Shown here in pieces: positions 1 to 8,462 of a DNA stretch of 64,000 nucleotides. Within the stretch, counting starts at the first letter, position 1. Each line of letters begins with the position of its first letter. This DNA comes from Paenibacillus sp. OV219 (GTDB lineage: Bacteria > Bacillota > Bacilli > Paenibacillales > Paenibacillaceae): positions 310,001 to 374,000 of the forward strand of contig NZ_FOCJ01000002.1 in the NCBI RefSeq assembly GCF_900110075.1, given 5' to 3'. Both the position numbers and the translations under genes were made by a program. Below the pieces are notes generated by a model. It was not told the DNA's origin and did not search any database. It worked only from the letters and a program-made list of their open reading frames with translations.

Positions 1-119
1 TTCTAGACAACATTGCAACTGTCAGATCGGCAGCTTGTTAAGCTCCCATGGAAGAACGTAATTCCTTTCATAATCTGTGGTGCCGCGCTAACGAAGAACG
101 ATAGCTCAATAAACACGAA

Positions 120-151
120 GAAACGGCAGCCGGCATAAGGCTGCCGTTTTC
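120..151. terminator. Bidirectional hairpin terminator
   Basis: An 11-bp stem (AAACGGCAGCC / GGCTGCCGTTT) with a 7-nt loop, with short T/A runs on both sides. It lies just beyond the 3' end of the minus-strand germination pseudogene and probably ended its transcript. Confidence 0.6.
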
Positions 152-166
152 GCCCATAATCTACCT

Positions 167-1135
167 TTAATTAATTCTCCCGGTATGCTGAATTTGTACC
201 TGAATGCTGACCTGAAACTCTACTTTCGTATACTCTGTTTCCCACTCGAACGACTTCGACAGCTTCGGGTGAAAAGCCCGGATTCGCTCGCCGATGCCGT
301 ATAGATCGCATTGGTTCTTCTGCAGCTTGTTTACGGTGTCCGTGGCTTGCTTGGTCAGTTGATCGGACAACTCGTGGTTCCACTTTCGGATGTTCGCTTC
401 CGAATACATGTCGTACTCGTCGAATTCCTGGACGTGCGCTCTCAGCACCGCGTGGAGCTTCGCGACGATTTTTTAGCGGCGGTCGTCGACGAAGACGTTG
501 ATGTTCTTCTTCTTCCCGACCACTGCGATCGTCATGTAATTACGGATCGGAGGGACACGTCCTTGATCCACCTTGAGCGTGATCATCGCCTCATTGGGTT
601 CGTGCGGCGTGAAGGTCAAAGCCATTACCGTTTCATCAGGCGTTAACTCGCCCTTCATTTTCTCATCATGGATCATCGCCCTCCCGTCCATCTCGGCTTC
701 ATCGGCTTGGACTTTAATAAGCGGAATCAAGGTATCCTCTTCTGGAGGCAAAATTTCACCGATGATGGAGCCCATATTGACGGCAGGCACGATGAATCGT
801 TTCTCCTGTCCTCGCAGCATATCCGTCAGGTAGCGCCCGACTTGCGGATTCTTCTTCGCAATCGTCTTCATCAATTGGCTCGGACTGCCCTCCACTATGA
901 TGATCTTGGCGTGCAGATTGCTCAGTCTGTCGCGAAAAAAACGTTAAGCGGCGCGATAAATTTCTCACGCGCGGAGCCTTCGCTGAGCAGTACGATCTGT
1001 AGCTCGGAGGCGTTGAGCGATTTGGTCGTTTTGCGATCGATCATGACTCGTGCTTCGCGGACCGTATCGCCGAAGGCGGTTACGATTTGTTCGCCTTTTC
1101 CTTGGGTTTCCAGTTCGAAGTCGATATGGTTAAAC
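167..1135 (-). pseudogene. Decayed Ger(x)C-family spore germination protein
   Basis: Reading the minus strand, three pieces join into one Ger(x)C (GerAC/GerBC-like) germinant-receptor C subunit. The family is a membrane lipoprotein of about 370-400 residues. The first piece (about 1135 to 945) carries a stretch like the family's domain 1 (TQGKGEQIVTAFGDTVREA, then LNASELQIVLLSEG). It is broken by a one-base deletion in the A-run near 940-946. The second piece runs to an in-frame TAA at 473-475, and the third continues in the same frame to 167 (HAVLRAHVQEFDEYDMYSEA). The signal peptide and lipobox (roughly the first 80 residues) are missing, and no GerA or GerB partner gene is adjacent. Visible lesions are one frameshift, one stop and an N-terminal deletion. 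I am confident of the family and of the gene being broken as read; a sequencing error could explain the A-run but not all three lesions. Confidence 0.8.
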
Positions 1136-1141
1136 GGTTAG

Positions 1142-1545
1142 CGTCCAGTTGCATGAACTACTATATCCACACGGATATACACCGGTGGACAAAATTTTAA
1201 CGTGGGACAGTTAAGTCATGAAGTGGACAAACGTGGGGCATAAGGGATTCAGAAATACCTTGATAATTCTAGCAATTATATATAACTGTACCACAGTACC
1301 ACATGTACCACTTAATACACTTTATTAGGAAGAAACTTATTTACGCATATCGCAGAGCAGCTTTAGTGCCTATTCCTTCACAGGATTCATTCCTATTCCC
1401 CGCGTGGAAATAGTTTTTCTGTATTTAGCTGTAATGTATGGCGGAAGGCTTAATAAAATAGGGGACATTTGATCTAATTTCTTTTCTTTTACATCAGTTT
1501 TACATCACGCAGTCTGTAGTAGTAATTTCGTCTATACTGTAACAA
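1142..1545. other. Gene-free stretch, possible insertion-sequence debris
   Basis: No convincing gene is seen. The stretch holds repeated short words of the type TGGACAAA / GGGACAG / GGGGACATTT (around 1184-1237 and 1460-1470), and a cluster of three copies of GTACCAC (about 1290-1312). Such words occur in the multiple-repeat ends of some insertion sequences, and the stretch starts where the germination pseudogene is cut off. No transposase fragment could be read, so the origin stays open. Confidence 0.3.
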
Positions 1546-1575
1546 TAAAAAAAAGCCTTGAATATCAAGGCTTTC
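1546..1575 (-). terminator. Terminator of the tRNA-Val gene
   Basis: On the minus strand the hairpin AAAGCCTTGATATTCAAGGCTTT is formed by AAGCCTTGA/TCAAGGCTT with a minimal loop and is followed by eight T residues, a classic intrinsic terminator immediately downstream of the tRNA. Confidence 0.9.
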
Positions 1576-1588
1576 GGCGTTTGTGTTA

Positions 1589-1664
1589 TGGTGATCTGAA
1601 CAGGGTTCGAACCTGTGACCCCTACCCTGTCAAGATAGTGCTCTCCCAGCTGAGCTATCAGATC
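1589..1664 (-). tRNA. tRNA-Val(GAC), CCA encoded
   Basis: The minus strand folds into a complete cloverleaf. The acceptor stem is GATCTGA/TCAGATC and the D-arm GCTC-AGCTGGGA-GAGC. The anticodon stem is CTATC/GGTAG with loop TTGACAG, giving anticodon GAC. The T-arm is ACAGG-TTCGAAC-CCTGT. Discriminator A is followed by an encoded CCA (1591-1589). It is a solitary tRNA gene with its own terminator. Confidence 0.95.
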
Positions 1665-1810
1665 ATATGAGTTGCTTCGTTAGTGACAAATAATAATATA
1701 GCAAACGGCAAAATAGATGTCAACCACTTTTCACAAAAAACTAGTCTAAATCGACACCGAGCCGCATAAGGTGTACTCAAGAGGTTAACCTTGAGGAGGC
1801 GGGTTGTCTA

Positions 1811-1978
1811 GTGGCGGAAGCTGCTCATTTAGTTGTATGGCTGGTTGGTTTGTTTGGTATCGTCGGTACGGTTTGCTTGTGTGTAGCCAAGATGGTCATC
1901 AATGATACGATCGCCTATGATGAAACCTTTGTATGGAAGAGAAAGCTCCCGCCAGAAGCGAAGGCATCCAAACGGTAA
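1811..1978 (+). CDS. Small single-span membrane protein, unknown
   Basis: A 55-residue reading frame starting at GTG, 11 bases after a strong GAGGAGG site (1793-1799). One hydrophobic segment (about residues 5-29, LVVWLVGLFGIVGTVCLCVA) is followed by a charged, Lys/Arg-rich tail that ends in KASKR. I do not recognise the family. The ribosome site and membrane-helix pattern make a real gene likely. Confidence 0.55.
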   Translation: MAEAAHLVVWLVGLFGIVGTVCLCVAKMVINDTIAYDETFVWKRKLPPEAKASKR

Positions 1979-2046
1979 TGAGGAAATGTTTGCTACATTA
2001 GCTTCACGGGTATACTAATCCCATCTCACAATCGGGAGTGGTATAC

Positions 2047-2265
2047 TTGAAGACAATCATGCTGTGCTGTATCGTTCTATTCCTGTTTGTGTGTACGGGT
2101 TGCTTGCACAAGCAGTCAGAAACGGTTATGCCGAGCTCGACATCAGTATTCAGCGACGTTTATGATTCATCCGATAAAGGAAGAGTACTTGGGCCTCCAG
2201 CGTCGTCAGGCAGAATAGAAACAGGCAGAATGAAGCCTCCGCTACGTGAAGATAACACGCCATAA
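2047..2265 (+). CDS. Small putative lipoprotein
   Basis: A 72-residue protein. The TTG at 2047 is preferred over the in-frame GTG at 2038 because the GGGAG site (2033-2037) is well spaced only for the TTG. The N-terminus MKTIMLCCIVLFLFVCTGC is a hydrophobic signal ending in a lipobox-like CTGC, so the mature protein would be lipid-anchored outside the cell. The remainder is Ser/Pro-rich and low in complexity, and I do not recognise a domain. A strong terminator follows directly. Confidence 0.6.
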   Translation: MKTIMLCCIVLFLFVCTGCLHKQSETVMPSSTSVFSDVYDSSDKGRVLGPPASSGRIETGRMKPPLREDNTP

Positions 2266-2305
2266 ATCCGGCGATGCTCCTATGGGGCATCTCGGATTTT
2301 TTTTA
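2264..2305 (+). terminator. Intrinsic terminator after the small lipoprotein gene
   Basis: Hairpin AAATCCG-GCGATGC-TCC / GGGGCATC-TCGGATTT followed by a run of eight Ts. Confidence 0.85.
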
Positions 2306-2393
2306 TTTTACCGGCCAAACAGTCCGAATCCCGCATAATTAAGCCTCCGATCAGCCATACTACAAGAATGTCTTGCCAAAAGGAGGAATCCCC

Positions 2394-2663
2394 ATGTACA
2401 TGAGAATGCCGGAACAATCCGGAGAAGCAGCCGGTGAGCAGCGAGAGTCATTCGTCGCGACGCAGAAGAATGGCGATGGTGATCTAACCTCGTTCCAAAC
2501 GTCCACTGGACGAGTATTGAACTATGAGGAGGCACTAGCGGAAGTCGAGAGCGGTGCGATTGCCGGTGTAAACTCGTTCAAAGGCAAAGACGGCGAAACG
2601 TATATCCGAGGCAATGCCGACGGTGATCCCACGAACAACCTCGATCAGCTGCCTAACTTCTAA
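2394..2663 (+). CDS. DUF3892 family protein
   Basis: An 89-residue soluble protein of the DUF3892 family, which is common in Bacillales and has no known function. Family features are the segment KNGDGDLTSFQTSTGRVLNY, the alpha-helical EEALAEVESGAIAGVN, and the closing KGKDGETYIRGNADGD and NNLDQLP. The ATG at 2394 has a perfect AAAGGAGG site 7 bases upstream; an in-frame ATG at 2373 has none. It is a monocistronic gene with its own terminator. Confidence 0.88.
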   Translation: MYMRMPEQSGEAAGEQRESFVATQKNGDGDLTSFQTSTGRVLNYEEALAEVESGAIAGVNSFKGKDGETYIRGNADGDPTNNLDQLPNF

Positions 2664-2674
2664 ATAAGCTTAAC

Positions 2675-2702
2675 AAAAAAAAGCCCTCAATGGGCTTTTT
2701 TC
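2675..2702. terminator. Bidirectional terminator
   Basis: Stem AAAAAAGCCC / GGGCTTTTTT between two converging genes, giving T-runs in both directions. Confidence 0.85.
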
Positions 2703-2707
2703 TATTC

Positions 2708-3433
2708 TCACAATGTATAACGCACATGCTGCTCAACGAATCGCATAATGCCAGCCTTGTCCTCGTAGTCAGGTTTAATATCCTCGTAATGCATGAGCCA
2801 AATCCGCTCTTTAATGTAATCGGGGAGCGAAGAGAGCTCATCCAATGACGTATGGACGACACCAGGCGGCCTCAGCTGGCAATCATGGAAGATCATCTGG
2901 CAGCCACGATCAACGAGCTGATGCAGAAGCTCAGGGTTAAACTTTAGATCGGCGGAATAGAAGAACATTTCATTTATGTAATACGAATAGCTGATTTTGT
3001 TCGGGATATGGTCGGTTTGAATCGGCTCGACAGCAAATCCCGGCAGCAGCTCATTGTTAATTCCAGGTACAATAGGTCTCACTTCAAAATATTCATCAAG
3101 CGTCCCGCACTCATCCTGCAGCAGACCGCCCTTCAATGAGCTCTCCCAGAGTGGCGTCACAAGCGCTTCTGGTATGAATAGCAACGGTTTCCTGCGATAT
3201 ATAAACTTCATCTGAAAGGCCAGCTCTTCCAAGCCGCCGATATGGTCAGCATGAATATGGCTAATGAGAATTGCATCGATGTCATTGACTGATTTACCGA
3301 GCTTGTGCATAGACAACAGCGCAGTGTTGCCGCAATCAAGCAGAATGGTATGCTGCTGCGTATAGATCAGCGCATTGGTATTGAAGTACAACTTCGCAAA
3401 AGCGTTGCCCGTGCCGAGCATCTGGATATCCAA
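2708..3433 (-). CDS. Metallo-beta-lactamase-fold hydrolase (RNase Z-like)
   Basis: A 241-residue cytoplasmic hydrolase of the metallo-beta-lactamase superfamily. The zinc motif HIHADHIGG is at residues 59-67, the LLDCG strand at 31-35, later ligand candidates are in YSADLKF and FHDCQL, and a C-terminal LMHYED could supply the last histidine. The arrangement resembles the RNase Z/AtsA/PhnP branch; the substrate cannot be told. The TTG start is chosen for its AGGAGG site 8 bases away. An ATG overlapping this site is out of frame. Confidence 0.85.
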   Translation of the reverse strand: MDIQMLGTGNAFAKLYFNTNALIYTQQHTILLDCGNTALLSMHKLGKSVNDIDAILISHIHADHIGGLEELAFQMKFIYRRKPLLFIPEALVTPLWESSLKGGLLQDECGTLDEYFEVRPIVPGINNELLPGFAVEPIQTDHIPNKISYSYYINEMFFYSADLKFNPELLHQLVDRGCQMIFHDCQLRPPGVVHTSLDELSSLPDYIKERIWLMHYEDIKPDYEDKAGIMRFVEQHVRYTL

Positions 3434-3582
3434 GCCATTGTCCTCCTATTGCGTATAGGTTCCATTCAAATTTATCACTTCTTTATGCAAATGAAAAGGA
3501 AAACCTTGGTCAAGCACACAGCCGTATCCGCCCACATACGATGGCTATGAACGGATTGTTAAGATGGGCAGGTGCGGATAAC

Positions 3583-3786
3583 ATGGCAGGTAAAGGCAAA
3601 GCAAGCAAGAAGAAGAAGAAGAGCGCTTCAGACCGCAAACAGGCGGTGTTGAAGCTCGTCTTGTCGGACACATGCAGAGTGTGCAAAACGCCATGTGCGA
3701 GAGGGATGCGCTATTACGAGAACATGAAGCAGCCTGGGGCTGTGGGCAAAGGCGTACCTTGCATTTTGACCCGGACGTTCGTGTAG
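3583..3786 (+). CDS. Small basic protein with paired cysteines
   Basis: A 67-residue protein beginning MAGKGKASKKKKKSASDRK, then KLVLSDTCRVCKTPCARGM and GAVGKGVPCILTRTF. Four cysteines (C-x2-C-x3-C and a later PC) with a Lys-rich N-terminus suggest a small metal-binding or RNA-associated protein. I believe similar short proteins are conserved in Bacillales, but no function is known to me. The ATG at 3583 is chosen because the conserved-looking sequence begins there; an in-frame ATG lies at 3541. Confidence 0.65.
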   Translation: MAGKGKASKKKKKSASDRKQAVLKLVLSDTCRVCKTPCARGMRYYENMKQPGAVGKGVPCILTRTFV

Positions 3787-3945
3787 CGAGCAACGGATTA
3801 TGATCTGTTTATTTCCCGGGCAAGCGCAGTTTTCAACATAATGTGACAAGAACTGGTAAGGAAAAAATGTTTTCAATTGGCGCAACTTTGGACGACTTGG
3901 TGAGTATAACCATACATCCAGATTAACGGACGGAGGTTTGCAGCC

Positions 3946-4512
3946 ATGAAGTTCAGAAAGCTTCTCATTATGACGCTCGTCATGTCGCTGTGGGGAGGAA
4001 CAATGCTCTTTGCGGATTCGGCATCTCAGCGGGTGCGTGTTATCGTGAATGGCAGTGAGCTTGACGATGCAGGTATTTTCACAGACGGCAAGACGTATTT
4101 ATCCGTAAGGCAAGTTGCGAGCTCGCTTCAGGCGCTCGTCAATTGGGATGACAACTCGAAGAAAGTAACGATCTTTAAGCCGAACGTTCATATGTTCCTA
4201 TTCCAGGATTCCACGATCTTCGGCAACGTTACGAAGGGCAATCGCATTACGTTCAAAGTATTCGCTCAGATCGACAACCTGCTGACGGACATCTCTGCAG
4301 TAAAGGTGACGATTACCGATCCGGGTGGCGATGAACAGATGATCCAGTCGAAGAGCGTCTCTATTGACAAGGATAATTTCTGGTATCGCACAGATGACTT
4401 CACGTATACGTTCGACAAGGCTGGCAAGTATACGATTCACTTCTTTATGAAAGTAGCCGGCAGCGACGATTGGAAGGTTGTCTCGGAGAAAACGATCACC
4501 ACTAAGTCCTAA
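3946..4512 (+). CDS. Secreted protein with copper-amine-oxidase-type stalk domain
   Basis: A 188-residue exported protein. It has a Sec signal peptide (residues 1-24, cleavage near LFADSAS). A stalk domain of the copper amine oxidase N-terminal type follows (about 29-70: VIVNGSELDDAGIFTDGKTY, then LSVRQVASSLQALVNWD and KKVTIF). The C-terminal half (85-185) is beta-rich and immunoglobulin-like (VKVTITDPGG, then YTFDKAGKYTIHFFMKVAG). The stalk domain is very frequent in Paenibacillus surface proteins and implies cell-wall association rather than amine oxidase activity. Start ATG has a GGAGG site 9 bases upstream. A weak GC hairpin with T-rich tail follows at about 4526-4565. Confidence 0.85.
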   Translation: MKFRKLLIMTLVMSLWGGTMLFADSASQRVRVIVNGSELDDAGIFTDGKTYLSVRQVASSLQALVNWDDNSKKVTIFKPNVHMFLFQDSTIFGNVTKGNRITFKVFAQIDNLLTDISAVKVTITDPGGDEQMIQSKSVSIDKDNFWYRTDDFTYTFDKAGKYTIHFFMKVAGSDDWKVVSEKTITTKS

Positions 4513-4632
4513 TACGAATGATCCAAGCGCTGCGGCCTCTCTGGTTTTGCGGCGCTTTCGTTTGACCCTGAGGATGCTTACATGTTACGATACGAAGGAA
4601 ATGAATCACGAATGGAAATGAGGTTACTTTCA

Positions 4633-4932
4633 ATGAGCGAACACGTACATGATGAGAATTGCAACCATGATCATGAACACGAAGAGCATGTTTTCCTAGT
4701 CACGGACGAAGAAGGCATCGAACGTGAAATGGTGATGGTATTTACGTTTGAATCTGAAGACCAAGTATACTCCGTATTGCTGGACCGCAACGATCCGGAG
4801 GCTGACGGAATTATTTTCCGTATTGAAGAAGAAGACGGTGAAGCATTCCTGGTAGGTATCGAAGACGATACGGAGTGGGAACGCGTAACTAAGCTTTACG
4901 AAGAAATCGCGCAGCGTGAGAACGAGGCTTAG
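4633..4932 (+). CDS. DUF1292 family protein (YrzB-like)
   Basis: A 99-residue acidic protein. A His/Asp/Glu-rich N-terminus (HVHDENCNHDHEHEEHVF) that could bind metal precedes the DUF1292 core (VTDEEGIEREMVMVFTFE, YSVLLDRND, FRIEEEDGEAFLVGIED). DUF1292 proteins are widespread in Bacillales and small; their role is not established. The ATG at 4633 gives a family-typical length and lies 9 bases after GAGG. Upstream in-frame ATGs at 4582 and 4612 would add an atypical extension. Confidence 0.85.
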   Translation: MSEHVHDENCNHDHEHEEHVFLVTDEEGIEREMVMVFTFESEDQVYSVLLDRNDPEADGIIFRIEEEDGEAFLVGIEDDTEWERVTKLYEEIAQRENEA

Positions 4933-4954
4933 ATCCAATAGCACGATGTACGAC

Positions 4955-4990
4955 AAAACTCCGAAGCCCATAGGCCTCGGAGTTTTCTTA
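4955..4990. terminator. Bidirectional terminator
   Basis: Stem AAAACTCCGA-GCC / GGC-TCGGAGTTTT between the converging DUF1292 and DUF1885 genes. Confidence 0.9.
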
Positions 4991-5407
4991 TTTGCGCGGA
5001 TTATAGTAAATAGTACGCCCGTTAAACATTTTCAGTTCGGCTTTCAGATGCTTGGCAAAATATTTGCACAGCTCATTGGCCTTCGACTTATCGCCATGTG
5101 TCGCGGAGTCGGGAAGCACCACTTGGACATGCGAGACCGTCTTATCGCCAGCGCTCTCTGTGCCAACACCGAACAGGATATGATTGTACTGCGGCGTCGT
5201 TCCTTTCAAGTAAAACCACCGGTTCTCTTCGCCCGGCTTCGTCTCAATGGTATAAGGAAATGCGGCGTCGGTATAGTCCCAGCCCAATTGCTGACCGGTA
5301 AGCGAGGTTTGTTCCTTATAACGGCCGAGCCGTTCCTTCACATCGCTTAGGCTGAGTTGATCCACGGCAGAACCTTGCACAAATTTAATGTAAGCGCTTT
5401 GACTCAT
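4988..5407 (-). CDS. DUF1885 family protein
   Basis: A 139-residue protein of the DUF1885 family (MSQSAYIKFVQGSAVDQLSL, then YKEQTSLTGQQLGWDYTDAA, YNHILFGVG and HVQVVLP). The family is confined to Bacillales, has a compact alpha/beta fold and no assigned role. The ATG at 5407 sits 7 bases after GGAAGGAGG. The longer frame to 5533 lacks family sequence and overlaps the neighbouring terminator. Confidence 0.85.
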   Translation of the reverse strand: MSQSAYIKFVQGSAVDQLSLSDVKERLGRYKEQTSLTGQQLGWDYTDAAFPYTIETKPGEENRWFYLKGTTPQYNHILFGVGTESAGDKTVSHVQVVLPDSATHGDKSKANELCKYFAKHLKAELKMFNGRTIYYNPRK

Positions 5408-5484
5408 AATGCCCACCTCCTTCCACATCATAGCATTATCGCAACAAGATTGACAATAAGCGCCAGTCCTAATAGGGGAGCGGG

Positions 5485-5532
5485 CAAAAAGAAAACCCCA
5501 GCTGCTCCTTCGAGTGAAGGAGAGCAGGGGCA
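5485..5532 (-). terminator. Terminator of speA
   Basis: On the minus strand the stem CCCCTGCTCTCCTTC / GAAGGAGCAGCTGGGG is followed by TTTTCTTTTT. It lies 32 bases after the arginine decarboxylase stop codon. Confidence 0.88.
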
Positions 5533-5563
5533 AATGTTGCTGGAATAGATTCTATTAGTGAGA

Positions 5564-7036
5564 CTAGGAAATCGCTTCTTCCTCTACGATTACCTTTACA
5601 AATTGAATGCTGCGGTCTTCCGGACCTTTAACCGGCAGGCCGACTTCGACGTGATCGACGATGTAGTCGATGTTCGTCTGAGAGATAACCTCACCTGGGA
5701 GCAGAATCGGAATGCCCGGTGGGTAGACGTAGATGAATTCAGCGATGATTCGACCAGCTGATTCTTTGAAAGCCACGACTTCCGTCTCGGCATAGAATGC
5801 CTCGCGCGGCGTCAATGACAAGTGAGGAATCTCTGGAATTTTTACAATCAATTCATTCGCTTCATTCACTTTATGCTGTTCTGCCAGATCGCGAAGCGCA
5901 TGCAGCAGCGTACCGACAGAATCAGACGTATCGCCAGGTGTAACCAGAGCGAGGATGTTGTACATATCACTCATCTCAACTTCGATGTTGTGATGGTCGC
6001 GCAGCCAGTTCTCCGTCTCGTAGCCGGTAATGCCGAGATGACGGACGTGAATGGTCAGCTTCGTTGGATCGTAATCGTACGTCGCTTCGCCGCCGAGAAT
6101 TTCTTCACCGATACAGTAAAGGCCTGGCATCTTATTAATTTCGGTACGAGCAAGTTGCGCGAGCTCGATCGCTTTCTCTGCAATCTGGTGGCCGTTAATG
6201 GCCAAGTTGCGGCGAGTCGTGTCCAGGGAAGCGAGCAAGATGTAAGAGGTCGACGTAGATGTCAGCATACTCATGATCGTCTGAACGCGATGCTGATTAA
6301 TCCGGCCGTTGCGTACATTGAGTACCGAGCTCTGCGTCATCGAGCCGCCAAGCTTATGCACGCTCGTTGCTGCCATATCCGCACCAGCTTGCATAGCCGA
6401 CATTGGCAGCTTCTCGTGGAAGTGAATGAGCACGCCATGCGCTTCGTCGACGAGAACCGGAACATCGTAGCTATGGACAAGATCTACGATTTCTTTCAAA
6501 TCTGCACAGATGCCGTAATACGTCGGGTTAATGACGAGCACCGCTTTCGCGTCATGGTGACGGTCAAGCGCACGTTTTACAGATTTCGTTGTAATGCCGT
6601 GATCGATACCGAGATTCGAATCGCGGGCTGGCGAGATGAACACGGGACGGGCACCTGCGAATATAATTGCGGACATGACCGATTTGTGAACATTTCTCGG
6701 CACGATGATTTTGTCGCCCGGATTGCAGACGGACATAATCATCGTAATAATGGCACCGCTTGTTCCTTGTACGGAAAAAAAGGTATAATCAGCTCCGAAA
6801 GCATCGGCTGCCAATTTCTGGGCCTCTTCGATAACGCCTGTCGGCTGATGCAAATCGTCGAGCGGCGCAATATTTATAAGGTCGATGGACAACGCGTTGT
6901 CACCGATAAATTCGCGAAATTCAGCATCGCTTCCTAGACCTTTTTTATGTCCAGGAATGTGGAATTGAACAGGGTTATTGGCCGCATGTCTGCGCAATGC
7001 AGTAAACAGCGGAGTCCGGGTATGATCCATTTGCAT
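5564..7036 (-). CDS. speA: Arginine decarboxylase (PLP, Orn/Lys/Arg class I)
   Basis: Pyridoxal-phosphate enzyme that decarboxylates arginine to agmatine, the first step of putrescine and spermidine synthesis. The length, 490 residues, equals that of B. subtilis SpeA. Visible features are HIPGHKKG at 26-33 and the cofactor region VQGTSGAI at 89-96. The aspartate motif DEAHG is at 197-201, and the Schiff-base lysine is K228 in SVHKLGG. The C-terminal lobe includes PREAFYAE and YPPGIPILLPGE. The short form without the N-terminal wing domain is typical of Gram-positive enzymes. Lysine or ornithine decarboxylase activity is possible, but SpeA is the usual assignment in Bacillales. It is a single gene with its own terminator; an AAAGGCTGGG site precedes the ATG. 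Confidence 0.92.
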   Translation of the reverse strand: MQMDHTRTPLFTALRRHAANNPVQFHIPGHKKGLGSDAEFREFIGDNALSIDLINIAPLDDLHQPTGVIEEAQKLAADAFGADYTFFSVQGTSGAIITMIMSVCNPGDKIIVPRNVHKSVMSAIIFAGARPVFISPARDSNLGIDHGITTKSVKRALDRHHDAKAVLVINPTYYGICADLKEIVDLVHSYDVPVLVDEAHGVLIHFHEKLPMSAMQAGADMAATSVHKLGGSMTQSSVLNVRNGRINQHRVQTIMSMLTSTSTSYILLASLDTTRRNLAINGHQIAEKAIELAQLARTEINKMPGLYCIGEEILGGEATYDYDPTKLTIHVRHLGITGYETENWLRDHHNIEVEMSDMYNILALVTPGDTSDSVGTLLHALRDLAEQHKVNEANELIVKIPEIPHLSLTPREAFYAETEVVAFKESAGRIIAEFIYVYPPGIPILLPGEVISQTNIDYIVDHVEVGLPVKGPEDRSIQFVKVIVEEEAIS

Positions 7037-7175
7037 TCATCCCAGCCTTTCGTGGTTAGTGTGTTTATAAACAAAGCCCAGTATAGCAAAACTAGGGGGG
7101 ATTGCAAGTAACTTTTTTGCTTAGAATAACTTGGACACGAGTCAAATGCAAAGTAAGCATGGAAGGGGAACAAGT

Positions 7176-8444
7176 ATGAGTATCGCTAAAGGCTGGGCAG
7201 GGAAAAAAGTATTATCGTCACCATTTGTCGTCCAGCTCCTCATTATTATGTATTTGGTTGAATTCGTGAAAGGGGCTTTGCTCGTTTCGATTCTTCCAGT
7301 TTATATGAGGGAATCGCTCGATCTGTCCGCTTATGCGGTCGGCTGGGCGCTCGCGCTTCAATATATAGGTGATAATGCATTCCGTAGCCCGCTTGGCTGG
7401 GTCATTGACCGGATCGGCTACCGCTATGTGATGTTGTTCGGCGTGTTGTTCACGACCGCATCCGTTGTAATCGTCTCGTACACGAGTGGGCTCGGGTGGA
7501 TTGTCGTCGCTTGCTTGCTGCTCGGAATTGGCACTTCGCCGCTCTGGCCATGTGTCATTAATGGGGCGACTACAGTTGCAGGAAACGAATCCAGCGGTAC
7601 CATTATGAGCGTCGTGTACATGGCTTGGCTCACGGGCGTTGGCTGTGGGCCGATCGTCATTAATTTCTTCATCGTACATACATATACACCTGCCTTTCGA
7701 ATATTGCTTGTCATGATGATTCTCGTCATTATTGTCGCGTGGTTCCTACCGGGCAGGAAGCAGTCGATGGCGCTTGAGAATCGAGACGAAGCGCCTGTTG
7801 CCGCTGCTTCTGAGCTTGCACAGGAGAAGCGCTTGCCATTGCTGGCACGCGTCCGCCGCTACTTAGCAAGAGTGGGCAAGTCGCTGCATGCGAGCAAGCT
7901 GCTCTACCCGGCGATGTTCATGCAGAACTTCGCGCTCGGGCTGCTGACACCTGTGTTGACCCAATTTGCACGGACCGTACTTCATCTTACGCCGCAGCAG
8001 TACAGCTTGTATCTGATCTGCAGTGGAGCCGTTATCGTGCTGGGTCTCATTCCCGTCGGCAAGTGGGTCGATAAGTTTGGGACAAAGTGGTTCTTGCATG
8101 TAGGCTTCCTAGTCGCTGCTGTATCGTTGTCGGTCTTAGGCTATACGCGCAATTTGCCGCTTGTTATGGTTATTATCGCCTTCGTAGGGATTGGCTACGC
8201 CTGCATTATTCCGGCTTGGAACGCGCTGATTGCTGGGGCGATACCGAAGGCGGAGCGGGGCGCAGTCTGGGGCTTCTTCCTGACCATCGAAGGACTTGGA
8301 ACGGTATTCGGCAGCATTATGTCAGGCAAGCTATGGGATATGCTGGGACCGCATGCTCCTTTTCTCGTCAGCGGTGTCGATCTGCTGCTCTTGTTTGTTC
8401 TTCATTTGTTCATAACAAGACATAAGGCAGTTGTGGTACGATGA
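7176..8444 (+). CDS. MFS transporter
   Basis: A 422-residue, 12-helix major facilitator protein. The helix 2-3 loop carries the MFS signature variant GWVIDRIGYRYV, and helix 5 has GVGCGPIVINFF. A hydrophilic central loop (about residues 205-250) separates two six-helix halves; the second half repeats the loop motif as GKWVDKFGTKWF. The substrate is unknown. The ATG at 7176 follows AAGGGGAA; the frame extends to 7131 without a better site. It is followed after 18 bases by a second MFS gene, so the two are likely co-transcribed. Confidence 0.9.
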   Translation: MSIAKGWAGKKVLSSPFVVQLLIIMYLVEFVKGALLVSILPVYMRESLDLSAYAVGWALALQYIGDNAFRSPLGWVIDRIGYRYVMLFGVLFTTASVVIVSYTSGLGWIVVACLLLGIGTSPLWPCVINGATTVAGNESSGTIMSVVYMAWLTGVGCGPIVINFFIVHTYTPAFRILLVMMILVIIVAWFLPGRKQSMALENRDEAPVAAASELAQEKRLPLLARVRRYLARVGKSLHASKLLYPAMFMQNFALGLLTPVLTQFARTVLHLTPQQYSLYLICSGAVIVLGLIPVGKWVDKFGTKWFLHVGFLVAAVSLSVLGYTRNLPLVMVIIAFVGIGYACIIPAWNALIAGAIPKAERGAVWGFFLTIEGLGTVFGSIMSGKLWDMLGPHAPFLVSGVDLLLLFVLHLFITRHKAVVVR

Positions 8445-8462
8445 TGGAGTGGAGGGAACAAA

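Noticed and set aside
5822-6937. A 371-codon plus-strand open frame
   Set aside because: It lies wholly antisense to speA, has no family resemblance and no ribosome site; a shadow of codon bias in the real gene.
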